Below are positions 26,229 to 34,347 of a DNA stretch of 64,000 nt, piece after piece. The notes beneath the pieces were generated by a model. That model worked only from the letters and a program-made list of their open reading frames with translations, had not been told where the DNA came from and searched no databases. The stretch lies in assembly GCA_965213765.1 (NCBI GenBank), contig OZ243926.1:248001-312000 (forward strand). The letters are read 5' to 3'. This DNA is from JAJDXO01 sp965213765. GTDB taxonomy: Bacteria > Pseudomonadota > Alphaproteobacteria > Rhodospirillales > UBA2165. Made by a program: the position numbers and the translations under genes. Numbering within the stretch: the first letter of the stretch is position 1; each line of letters begins with the position of its first letter.

Positions 26229-27350
26229 ATGACCCGTTCTCTCAACTCAACCGTCGCAACGATGGTCATTGCTGCCGGCTTGGCACTCCCCATCGCATCA
26301 CAGGCGCAGGCCGAGCCGCGTGTTGTCACCTCAATCCCCGCGGTCCATTCCCTCGTGGCCGGCGTGATGGAAGGGGTCGGAACCCCATCCCTTCTCGTTT
26401 CGGGTGGTGCTTCCCCACACACCTTCTCGCTGAAGCCCTCCCAGGCCCGCGAACTTCAAGACGCCCATGCCGTCTTCTGGGTCGGCGACAACTTGGAAAG
26501 TTTTCTTGAGAAGCCTCTGAAGGCACTCGGAGGCAAGGCAGCCGTCGTCAAATTTTCGACGAACGATCACATCGAACTTCTTGATAGCCGCGAAGGCGGC
26601 ATCTGGAAAAAAGATGATCACGACGATCATGATGACCAAAAGGGCCATGCGCACGATGATCACGGCAAGAAAGAAATGGCCGCCAAGAAAGACGACCATG
26701 GTCACGACGATCACGGCAAGAAAGAAATGGCCGCCAAGAAAGACGACCATGATCACGACGATCACGGTAAGAAAGAAATGGCCGCCAAGAAGGATGACCA
26801 TGACGAACACGAAGGACACGCACATGGTGAGCACGACGTCCATATTTGGCTGGACCCTCACAACGCCAAAGAGATGGTCGAGGTCATTGCAAAGACCCTC
26901 GCCAAGATCGATTCGGCCAATGCAAGTAAATATGAGGCCAATGCCGGGAAGATTGCCGGCCGAATCGACAAACTCGATCACGAAATCGAGGAGGCCCTGG
27001 CCAAGGTTAAGGATCGGCCGTACCTAGTCTTCCACGACGCCTATCAGTACTTTGAAAACCACTACGGTCTGGGTGCCGTCGGCAGTATATCGGTTTCCCC
27101 GGAGCACAAGCCCGGTGCCAAGCGGGTCGCCGAATTGCGCCATGTGATCGAAGATTACAAAGCGGTCTGCATCTTTGCGGAGCCTCAGTTTCCGCCGAAT
27201 ATCGTCCAAACGCTGCTTGAGGGCACCAAGGCTCGGTCGGGCGTGCTCGACCCGGTCGGCGGCTCATTGCCCCCGGGACCCGATGCCTGGTTCGCCTTGA
27301 TGAATAACCTGGCGAAATCGCTGGAAAATTGCCTTAACCCGTCATCGTGA
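26229..27350 (+). CDS. znuA: Zinc ABC transporter periplasmic binding protein ZnuA
   Basis: Periplasmic zinc receptor, 373 aa. A signal peptide (residues 1 to about 28, ending ASQAQA) is followed by two lobes. The three zinc-binding His positions are visible in SPHTFSLKPS, HDVHIWLDPHN and LVFHDAYQYF. Between the first two lies a long charged His/Asp/Lys loop (about residues 130-205) containing three tandem copies of a 17-residue unit. The frame is open upstream to 26091, but ATG 26229 gives the signal peptide and lies just after the Zur box. Confidence 0.95.
   Translation: MTRSLNSTVATMVIAAGLALPIASQAQAEPRVVTSIPAVHSLVAGVMEGVGTPSLLVSGGASPHTFSLKPSQARELQDAHAVFWVGDNLESFLEKPLKALGGKAAVVKFSTNDHIELLDSREGGIWKKDDHDDHDDQKGHAHDDHGKKEMAAKKDDHGHDDHGKKEMAAKKDDHDHDDHGKKEMAAKKDDHDEHEGHAHGEHDVHIWLDPHNAKEMVEVIAKTLAKIDSANASKYEANAGKIAGRIDKLDHEIEEALAKVKDRPYLVFHDAYQYFENHYGLGAVGSISVSPEHKPGAKRVAELRHVIEDYKAVCIFAEPQFPPNIVQTLLEGTKARSGVLDPVGGSLPPGPDAWFALMNNLAKSLENCLNPSS
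26658..26810 (+). repeat. 51-bp tandem repeat (three copies) encoding the ZnuA His/Lys loop
   Basis: Units begin at 26658, 26709 and 26760 (period 51). Each encodes DHGKKEMAAKKDDH plus a short linker. The copies are almost identical at nucleotide level, with third-position changes such as GGC/GGT and AAA/AAG, so the expansion is recent or homogenised. It is in frame and adds metal-binding His residues. Confidence 0.95.
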
Positions 27351-27408
27351 CGGACTGATCACTCTTTCGTTGCGTGCGCGGCGACGGGATTGGCGCTAAA
27401 ATCCCGTT

Positions 27409-28029
27409 ATGCCGCGCATGACTACCCGTTTACGCATCCTCCCGGCGGCGATGGCCGCCCTCGTGCTGACAACCGGCGCTGCCACTCAGACTGCCGCCCA
27501 TCCGCATATTTGGATCGATGTCGACGCCGCGTTCAACTTCGACGGCAAGAAAATCAAATCCATCGCGTTTCGCTGGGCATTGGATGACTTCTTCAGCGCG
27601 GGCGTGATCGGCGCTCACGACAAGGACCGGAACCGAAAATTGGATAAAGAAGAACAGAAGGATATCAAGGCCAACGCGTTCGAGGGCGCGAAGGCATCAA
27701 ACTTCTTCACCGATATCCGGTTCAACAATGACCGGTTCAAGATCGAGACCACCATTGACTTCTCGGCCGAGATAAAGAAGAGCCAGGTGATTTACCGCTT
27801 TACGGTCCCGTTCGATGCGCCGGTTGATCCATCCGAACAGGCGGTCAGCCTCAGCATCTATGACAAGACGTTTTTCGTCGATATCACCTTCGTCAAAGAT
27901 GATCCGATTCGCCTGGTCGGCAGCGAGGACGGCTCCTGCCACTTCATCCTCGATGAAGACCGGGACAACCCCATCTATTACGGCGTGGTCTTCCCGCAAC
28001 GGGTCGACCTCCTATGCGGGACCAAATGA
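27409..28029 (+). CDS. DUF1007 family periplasmic protein
   Basis: 206 aa with an N-terminal signal peptide (residues 1 to about 30) and the DUF1007 start AHPHIWIDVDAAFNFDG immediately after it. The mature N-terminal His-x-His could bind metal. An acidic segment HDKDRNRKLDKEEQKD resembles an EF-hand loop. The family is of unknown biochemical role but regularly accompanies NicO-type transporters and zinc uptake genes. It sits 58 bp after znuA and 4 bp before the NicO gene, probably in the Zur regulon. Confidence 0.9.
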   Translation: MPRMTTRLRILPAAMAALVLTTGAATQTAAHPHIWIDVDAAFNFDGKKIKSIAFRWALDDFFSAGVIGAHDKDRNRKLDKEEQKDIKANAFEGAKASNFFTDIRFNNDRFKIETTIDFSAEIKKSQVIYRFTVPFDAPVDPSEQAVSLSIYDKTFFVDITFVKDDPIRLVGSEDGSCHFILDEDRDNPIYYGVVFPQRVDLLCGTK

Positions 28030-28033
28030 GCCC

Positions 28034-28939
28034 ATGCGGGGCGTCCTGGTTCTCGTCCTCTCGCTGCTCGCCTTCTCGCCGGCGGAGACCGTTGCCCAAA
28101 ATCCATTCGCGCCGCCGCCCGGCGGACAACCCGCCGCCGCAGCGCCTGCGGCGGAGCCCTCCGCATTCACCGTGATGTTCCGCAAGATGATCGATATGCA
28201 AAGGACCTTGGTGCGCGACATTGGCCGCTATATGCGGGACATCAAGGAAGGCTCGTCGCCCTCGGCCATTTGGGTGGGTATCGGCTTTGCGTTTCTGTAT
28301 GGCGCGGTTCACGCCGTCGGACCAGGTCACGGCAAGATGGTAGTCGCGTCCTATTTCGTCGGCCACGAGGCACGGATCGGCAAAGGCCTGCTTATGGGCG
28401 TACAAATCGCCGTCACCCATGTGCTCTCCGCCGTCATTTTGGTCTCCCTGGTGGATTTGACCTTTCGGCAATTTCTCGGCGGGGTGCCGGCGGAATCCAA
28501 AGGCATCCGGCTGGTGAGCTACGGTCTCATAATTGTCATCGGGCTATACATGCTCTACCGCGCGGTCATAAACGCCTTCTTCAGCGGCCGAGGCCGACTC
28601 AACCACCATCATCTCCACGGAGATGGACGTCAGCAAACCGTTCTGGCGGTGATCGCCGGGCTGGTGCCGTGTACCGGCGCAATCCTGGTGATGCTGTTCG
28701 CGCTCGCCAACGACATCCTCTTTTTCGGCATCGTCCTGGTCGCCGCCATCAGCGCCGGGATGGCGCTCACCATGTCGACCATCGGCGCCATCACCGTACT
28801 GTTCCGCCGTGCGGTCGTCGCCGCCGCCGACAAGACCTCAGCTGCCGAACGCCCTGTCGCCCTCGCCCTCGAGCACGCAGGCGCCATTCTCATTTTGTCG
28901 GTCGGCATTGTCTTCTTCAGCGCCACGCTCTCTCTTTAA
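28034..28939 (+). CDS. NicO-family nickel/cobalt-type metal transporter
   Basis: 301 aa with a signal-like N-terminus, a Pro/Ala-rich periplasmic stretch (about residues 20-45), and about six membrane segments. The metal-transport motif HAVGPGHGKMVVASYFVG lies near residue 95. A His-rich loop (NHHHLHGDGRQ) precedes AGLVPCTGAILVMLFAL. The family includes RcnA-like exporters. Linkage to znuA and DUF1007 suggests zinc rather than nickel. The frame is open upstream, but ATG 28034 gives the expected N-terminus. Confidence 0.88.
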   Translation: MRGVLVLVLSLLAFSPAETVAQNPFAPPPGGQPAAAAPAAEPSAFTVMFRKMIDMQRTLVRDIGRYMRDIKEGSSPSAIWVGIGFAFLYGAVHAVGPGHGKMVVASYFVGHEARIGKGLLMGVQIAVTHVLSAVILVSLVDLTFRQFLGGVPAESKGIRLVSYGLIIVIGLYMLYRAVINAFFSGRGRLNHHHLHGDGRQQTVLAVIAGLVPCTGAILVMLFALANDILFFGIVLVAAISAGMALTMSTIGAITVLFRRAVVAAADKTSAAERPVALALEHAGAILILSVGIVFFSATLSL

Positions 28940-29002
28940 GGCCTCACTCGGCGGTGGTCTCCCGTCCCGGCGGCCGGTATAACCATGCGGGAGAGAGGCC
29001 AT

Positions 29003-29776
29003 ATGCTTGATTTCATTAGGTTCTCCGTGCGGCTCGGCCTTGCCGCCCTGACATTCGTCGTCCTGCCGTCTTCCAAAGGCAATGCGGGCGAGGTACTGGT
29101 GTTTGCCGCCTCGAGCTTGACACTCCCTCTCACAGAAATCGCGAATCGGTATGAAACCGAACACGCGGTCAAAGTTAGATTGTCGTTCGCCGCCAGTTCC
29201 GTCTTGGCCAAGCAACTGGCGCGCGGCGCACCAGCGGCCATCTTCATCTCCGCCAATCCCCAGTGGATGCAGTATCTCGTTAGGCGAGAGGTCGTGGCGC
29301 CGGTTTCGGGAAGATTTTTGGCGGCCAATCGGTTGGTTGTTGCGGTATCCGCCGGGCGCCCTTCCGCTGCGTTGGAGGATCTCGGTTCCCTGCCCTTGTT
29401 GCTGTCCGGCGGACGGCTTTCCCTGGGCGACCCTGCGCACGTGCCCGCCGGGCGGTACGCGAAAGCCGCGTTGACCAGCACCGGCGTTTGGGAAGTTCTC
29501 AGTAAAAGGCTTATTCCAGCCGCCAATGTCAGGGCGGCCTTGCGGTTCGTCGAGCGTGACCAGGCAGGTGCTGGAATCGTCTACGCCACCGATGCGTATC
29601 GAAATTTGCGGGTCCGGGTGGTGCACCAAATCGACGCCTCGCGTCATCCGCCAATTCGCTATCTTGCCGCACTGATCCCCGGTCGGTCGGGCGCTTCCGC
29701 CCAGGCCTTCTTCGACCAACTGTTCTCTGCCGACGCCCAAGCCAGCTTGGCGCAGCACGGATTCACGGTGGATTGA
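29003..29776 (+). CDS. modA: Molybdate ABC transporter periplasmic binding protein ModA
   Basis: 257 aa. A signal peptide (about residues 1-25) is followed by EVLVFAASSLTLPLTEIA, the oxyanion-binding start of ModA proteins, and FAASSVLAKQLARGAPA. The C-terminal lobe has AGIVYATDAY. ATG 29003 follows GGGAGAGAGG and is preferred over the ATG at 28985. It is the first gene of modABC, and modB starts 3 bp after it. Confidence 0.93.
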   Translation: MLDFIRFSVRLGLAALTFVVLPSSKGNAGEVLVFAASSLTLPLTEIANRYETEHAVKVRLSFAASSVLAKQLARGAPAAIFISANPQWMQYLVRREVVAPVSGRFLAANRLVVAVSAGRPSAALEDLGSLPLLLSGGRLSLGDPAHVPAGRYAKAALTSTGVWEVLSKRLIPAANVRAALRFVERDQAGAGIVYATDAYRNLRVRVVHQIDASRHPPIRYLAALIPGRSGASAQAFFDQLFSADAQASLAQHGFTVD

Positions 29777-29779
29777 CCC

Positions 29780-30472
29780 ATGCTCGAACTGTCAGACATC
29801 GAACGGGAAGCCATCCTGCTCAGTCTTAAGGTCGCCTTTTGGGCCGTGGCCGTCAGCCTGCCATTCGGCGTTGCCTGCGCATGGCTCTTGTCCCGTAAAT
29901 CCTTCCCCGGCAAAAGCGTGCTCAACGGTATCGTTCATCTGCCGCTGGTCTTGCCGCCGGTCGTCGTCGGCCTGATTCTGTTGTTCCTATTTGGAACCAC
30001 CGGTCCGATCGGCGGGTTCCTGAGGAACGTGTTCGGCATCACCGTGATCTTCACCTGGAAGGGTGCGGCCGTCGCCGCTGCAATTATGGCTTTCCCGTTG
30101 ATGGTCCGAGCGATCCGCCTGTCCCTCGACACGGTGGATCCGGGGCTCGAACGCGCTGCGCGGACCCTCGGCGCGGGCCCCATAAGGACGTTTTTCACGA
30201 TCACCCTGCCTCTGGCGCTCCCGGGCCTGGTTACGGGTATTGTCCTTGCCTTTGCCCGCAGCCTCGGTGAGTTCGGCGCCACCATCACCTTCGTCTCAAA
30301 CATTCCGGGCGAAACCCGCACGCTTCCGCTCGCCATATTTTCATCGCTCCAGGTACCGGAAGGCGAGGCGGTTGCCATCCGCCTTGCCGTGGTCTCGGTC
30401 ATCCTTGCATTCGCCGCATTGATTGCATCGGAATTGCTGGTCCGCCGCCATGAGCACCGGCCGGAGACCTGA
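29780..30472 (+). CDS. modB: Molybdate ABC transporter permease ModB
   Basis: 230 aa integral membrane protein of the binding-protein-dependent permease family with about five membrane segments. The EAA loop that contacts the ATPase is visible as ERAARTLGAGPIRTFFTITL, followed by FARSLGEFGATITFVSNIPG, a ModB/CysT-type signature. It lies between modA and modC with spacers of 2-3 bp. Confidence 0.95.
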   Translation: MLELSDIEREAILLSLKVAFWAVAVSLPFGVACAWLLSRKSFPGKSVLNGIVHLPLVLPPVVVGLILLFLFGTTGPIGGFLRNVFGITVIFTWKGAAVAAAIMAFPLMVRAIRLSLDTVDPGLERAARTLGAGPIRTFFTITLPLALPGLVTGIVLAFARSLGEFGATITFVSNIPGETRTLPLAIFSSLQVPEGEAVAIRLAVVSVILAFAALIASELLVRRHEHRPET

Positions 30473-30474
30473 TC

Positions 30475-31566
30475 ATGCTGTCGGTCCAACTCAAGAAGGT
30501 GTACCCCCAATTCTCCATCCGCGCAGATTTCAATACGGATGCCGGCAGCATATCGGCGTTGTTCGGCCGTTCGGGCGCGGGCAAAACCTCCATCGTCGAT
30601 ATGATTGCGGGCCTCACCCGTCCCGATGCCGGGAAAATAGAGATCGACGGCGAAGCGCTCTTCGACGCCGCCGCAGGCATCAATCTCCCCCCGGAGAAGC
30701 GGCGGGTCGGCTACGTATTTCAAAACTCCCGCCTATTTCCCCATATGAATGTCCGGCGGAACCTCCTCTACGGCACCTCCGCCGCTCTCGGCGCGGATTT
30801 CCAGCAGATCGCACACCTACTGGATTTACAGCCCCTGATGAACCGCAGTCCGGCCAAGCTTTCCGGCGGGGAACAGCAGCGGGTCGCAATCGGCCGCGCG
30901 CTTCTCAGCCAACCCCGGCTGCTGCTGATGGATGAACCGCTCGCCAGCATTGATGTGCAGCGGCGAAACGAAATCCTCCCGTTTCTGGATCGCCTGCGTG
31001 AGGAGGTGGATCTGACAATGTTGTACGTCAGTCACGAGATCGAAGAGGTCATTCGACTCGCCGACAACATGATCCTGGTCTCCGATGGGACAATCGCCGC
31101 CAGTGGCGCGGTTGAAGACATCATGAGCCGATTGGATCTTAAACCTCTCACCGGCCGTTACGAAGCGGGCGCGGTTCTGGCAACCACCTACGAAGCCTAC
31201 GATACCGAGTTCGGGCTAGGTCATCTGGCCTTTGATGGCGGAACACTCCGGGTCGCCGGATTGGAAATGGATCACGGTGTACCTGTGCGGGCGCATATCC
31301 GCGCCCGGGATGTGTCTCTCGCCCTCTCGCGCCCCGCCGATTCGAGCATCTTGAACGTCTTTAACGGCAATATCGTGGAAGTGACCGACGAACCCGGACC
31401 GCAAGTTGACGTGCTGGTGGATATCGGCGCGCCGATCATCGCGCGAGTAACCCGCAAATCCGCGCACGACCTCTCACTGAAACCGGGCCAGCCGGTCTTT
31501 ACCCTGATCAAGGCCGTGGCCATCGACAAGCGAAGCCTGGGCGGCCAAGGCCGGACCGGCCGTTAG
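30475..31566 (+). CDS. modC: Molybdate ABC transporter ATP-binding protein ModC
   Basis: 363 aa. The N-terminal ATPase has Walker A GRSGAGKTS, signature LSGGEQQRVAIGRAL and Walker B LLLMDEPLASID. The C-terminal TOBE/molybdate-binding domain (about residues 285-355) has VRAHIRARDVSLAL and VDVLVDIGAPIIARVT. It closes the modABC operon. No modE-type regulator is in the window. Confidence 0.95.
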   Translation: MLSVQLKKVYPQFSIRADFNTDAGSISALFGRSGAGKTSIVDMIAGLTRPDAGKIEIDGEALFDAAAGINLPPEKRRVGYVFQNSRLFPHMNVRRNLLYGTSAALGADFQQIAHLLDLQPLMNRSPAKLSGGEQQRVAIGRALLSQPRLLLMDEPLASIDVQRRNEILPFLDRLREEVDLTMLYVSHEIEEVIRLADNMILVSDGTIAASGAVEDIMSRLDLKPLTGRYEAGAVLATTYEAYDTEFGLGHLAFDGGTLRVAGLEMDHGVPVRAHIRARDVSLALSRPADSSILNVFNGNIVEVTDEPGPQVDVLVDIGAPIIARVTRKSAHDLSLKPGQPVFTLIKAVAIDKRSLGGQGRTGR

Positions 31567-31653
31567 CCGGCCGATAGGACTTGGACAGCCGGCGATGATC
31601 TGATCTAACGCAGCTCGAAATTTTCAGCAAACACCCGGAAGGTTCCGCCGCCC

Positions 31654-32670
31654 GTGAAAGCAATGCTCCTAGAAGCCCCGGAAAAAGTCGTCGAGGCCGA
31701 CATTCCGGAACCCAAGGAAACCGGTGCTTCCGTCATTCAAGTGACCGGCACCGGCATCTGCGCCACGGACTGGAAGATTTTCACTGGCGGCATTCCGGTG
31801 AAATATCCCCTGGTCATGGGTCACGAGATCGTCGGGGAATTGGTCGAAGGAACCAGCCGCGACGGCGCAAAACCGGGCGCCAAGGTGCTCATCGACCCGG
31901 TTCTGACCTGCGGAAACTGCTTTCACTGCCAGCATGGCCAATCTCACCTCTGCCCCGTGGGTGAACTGATGGGGCGCGAGCGAAACGGCGGGTTTGCCGA
32001 GATTGTCGCTGTCCGGCCGGAAAACGTGTACGCCCTGCCGGACGGCATCGACCTGACCGCCGCCCCGATGATGCAGGTACTGACCACCTGTCTTCATGCC
32101 TCGGAGATGGCCCGGATCGAGCCAGGGGAGACAGTCGTCATCACCGGCCTCGGCGTCACCGGGCAGATGCACATTCAACTTGCCAAAGCGGCCGGAGCCG
32201 GAACCGTCATCGGGGTATCCCGCAATCCGCCAAAACGCGGCCTCGCGTTGAAACTCGGCGCGGACCTGGCGGTCAATCATGGGGAAGAGGCGGATGACGC
32301 GGTTCTATCCGCAACCGACGGCCGAGGCGCGGACGTCATCATCGAATCCGTCGGCGCCCTTCCCGTCCTTGGCGAAGCCATGGATCTCGCGCGGATCGGC
32401 GGCCGAATTGTACCCTTCGGAATTTATACCGCCAACCAGGCCGAACTGCCGTTTTACCAATTCTATTTCAAGGAGCTTCAAATCCTGAATGCCCGCGCCG
32501 CGCAGGCCCGTGATTTTCCCGCCAGCATCGAACTGGTTGCAAACGGGAAACTCGACATTGCTTCGTTGCTGAGCCATCAGGTCCCGTTCCAGCAGTTGGG
32601 CGAAGCCATGGGACTCCTGACCCGGCCGGGGCTGGATCGCATGAAGGTCGTGCTGACTTATGACGACTAG
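31654..32670 (+). CDS. Zinc-dependent alcohol dehydrogenase (MDR superfamily)
   Basis: 338 aa. The catalytic zinc site includes GTGICATDWK (Cys) and MGHEIVGE (His-Glu). The structural zinc lobe has four Cys in CGNCFHCQHGQSHLC. The NAD(P) Rossmann region is TGLGVTGQMHIQLAKAAGA. It resembles sorbitol/threonine dehydrogenase-type enzymes; the substrate is unknown. The start is GTG 31654 (MKAMLLEAPEK). It stands alone between modC and the convergent catabolic operon. Confidence 0.88.
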   Translation: MKAMLLEAPEKVVEADIPEPKETGASVIQVTGTGICATDWKIFTGGIPVKYPLVMGHEIVGELVEGTSRDGAKPGAKVLIDPVLTCGNCFHCQHGQSHLCPVGELMGRERNGGFAEIVAVRPENVYALPDGIDLTAAPMMQVLTTCLHASEMARIEPGETVVITGLGVTGQMHIQLAKAAGAGTVIGVSRNPPKRGLALKLGADLAVNHGEEADDAVLSATDGRGADVIIESVGALPVLGEAMDLARIGGRIVPFGIYTANQAELPFYQFYFKELQILNARAAQARDFPASIELVANGKLDIASLLSHQVPFQQLGEAMGLLTRPGLDRMKVVLTYDD

Positions 32671-32680
32671 CTGGCGACGA

Positions 32681-32866
32681 TTAATCAGGCGACCTCTCAC
32701 ACGCGCCGGCAACCGCATCGACAAGTATCCGGCCGTCATCGAGCAGATGGCAATTCCGTCCCGCCGGTTTCGAGAACGCGTGGTCGGCTGATTTTTCGAA
32801 GCCGGCGGCCACGCGGCACAGGGCGGCACAGGTATCGCAATCGGCTTCGGGATCGAGGTCGGCCAC
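32681..32866 (-). CDS. Small Cys-cluster protein, possibly truncated
   Basis: 61 aa from a GTG start. The N-terminus contains a C-x2-C-x3-C cluster (C10, C13, C17) in DCDTCAALCRVAAGF and a further Cys (C39) in KPAGRNCHLLDDG. I recall a similar CxxCxxxCC...KPAGxxC pattern from YkgJ-like or pentapeptide-repeat protein N-termini. The expected continuation is missing after about residue 47 and the rest looks out of frame, so this may be a truncated or frameshifted remnant. It lies 40 bp after the FAD/NAD gene in the same operon. Confidence 0.42.
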   Translation of the reverse strand: MADLDPEADCDTCAALCRVAAGFEKSADHAFSKPAGRNCHLLDDGRILVDAVAGACERSPD

Positions 32867-32906
32867 ACCGAAAACCCCGGAATGGAAATGTGTTGGACGG
32901 TGAAGC

Positions 32907-34346
32907 CTAAGCCCAGTTGGCGAATTGTGCCGCCAATTTTTCCCCGACCGCGACCGCCTGCAACATGATGAACGGAACCCCGTTGCTCTCGCCGAACCGG
33001 CCGCGGGTCAATGGACCGACTGCGTAAAGCGTCTTAGCGGTCGAACCGTTGCGGCCCCGCACCCGACAATCGTCGTCCACTTCCAAACCAAGGCCGAACG
33101 GATTGGCGAGCGCCAACCCGCCCTCGATAAGAGAGTGCAACAACGGGTTGCCCCCGGCCGAAACGACATTGACCGGACCCGTGCAATTAACCACCGCGTC
33201 ATAGAGCGTGTCTTCCACACGAATTGTGCGTCTCGGTTTAAGCGAAACGTCTACGCAATTTCCGGACACCTGTGCCCCAATAATATCGGCAGCATGAAAT
33301 TCGAGGCGCCCCTCCCGCACACCGCGATCCATCGCTTCCGCATTCTGCGGCGGCAGCCGAAATCGATGGGTCTCGTACCACGGCCGCAGGTGACGCATGA
33401 ACCGGGCCTGCTCGGTCCGCGGCAACGCCGGCCAGACCTCGGATGCGGCATCACGAAGTTCATCAAAGGCGATATGCCATTCCCGGCCTTGTTCCGCCAA
33501 TGCCGCAATATCGCCGCGAAGCGCACGGAATACATCGAGCAACCGATCCGGCTTTCCGTGCCGGTCGACGAACTTGGACGGTTTGCGGGTCAACGCCTCA
33601 AGGAGCGTCTCGTCCGGCGGCTCCTTCCGTTGCCTGGCCGGGAGCAATCCCCGCCGGGAAACCGCGGTGATCCGGCGTGCCGGCCCGTCGCGCATCAGGG
33701 TGGTCACGACATCGGCCATGGTCAGTCCGGTGCCGACAATCAAAATCCTTGCGTCGGCCGCAATGCGTCCCAGAGCATCGATATCCCAGGGGTCGCGAAA
33801 GAAGGCCGTGTGCCCCTCCACCTCTCCCCGGAAGGGCGGCGGCACGGACGGGGGTGCATTGCTCGTCGTCAGGATGACCGCATCGGCGGTCAACTGTCCG
33901 CCGTCGTCAAGCGACACCGCCCAACCCTTACCCTGCTTCGCGATATCAACGGCGGCGGCTTGCCGATGCATGATTGTGGAATCCGACGGATTGCCTGCCC
34001 GGTGCGCGGCCAGCTGCTCTCCGATATAGGTTCCGAAATCCCATCGACGGGCATAAAGCCGCTCGCCGTCCAGCGCATCTGGGTCCCGTTGACCAACCGC
34101 TTTCGCGTCGTACCACGCCGCAAAATGGTCCATATCGTCGGGATACAGGCAGTGGATTTGGGTTGGCGCGTTCAGCCGATGATCCGGGTCTTTGGCGGAG
34201 TGGGCGATACCGCGGCCCAACTCGGGCCGGGGCTCGACGATCGTGATCTCTAAGGGCTCCCGCGCCGCGCGGGCAAGATGGACCGCACACGCAACCCCGG
34301 AGTAGCCGCCGCCGATGATGACGACGGATCTACTGTCGGCGGGCAT
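32907..34346 (-). CDS. FAD/NAD(P)-binding oxidoreductase (NAD_binding_9 type)
   Basis: 479 aa. The N-terminal FAD dinucleotide motif is VVIIGGGYSGVACAVHLA, followed by IVEPRPELGRGIAHSAKDPDHRLNAP, characteristic of the NAD_binding_9/HpyO-like group. A second nucleotide motif ILIVGTGLTMADVV lies near residue 200. The C-terminus has YAVGPLTRGRFGESNG. It could supply or accept electrons for a partner enzyme, but its reaction is unknown. The ATG at 34346 is 1 bp from the acyl-CoA dehydrogenase stop, so the two genes are translationally coupled. Confidence 0.85.
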   Translation of the reverse strand: MPADSRSVVIIGGGYSGVACAVHLARAAREPLEITIVEPRPELGRGIAHSAKDPDHRLNAPTQIHCLYPDDMDHFAAWYDAKAVGQRDPDALDGERLYARRWDFGTYIGEQLAAHRAGNPSDSTIMHRQAAAVDIAKQGKGWAVSLDDGGQLTADAVILTTSNAPPSVPPPFRGEVEGHTAFFRDPWDIDALGRIAADARILIVGTGLTMADVVTTLMRDGPARRITAVSRRGLLPARQRKEPPDETLLEALTRKPSKFVDRHGKPDRLLDVFRALRGDIAALAEQGREWHIAFDELRDAASEVWPALPRTEQARFMRHLRPWYETHRFRLPPQNAEAMDRGVREGRLEFHAADIIGAQVSGNCVDVSLKPRRTIRVEDTLYDAVVNCTGPVNVVSAGGNPLLHSLIEGGLALANPFGLGLEVDDDCRVRGRNGSTAKTLYAVGPLTRGRFGESNGVPFIMLQAVAVGEKLAAQFANWA

Positions 34347-34347
34347 G

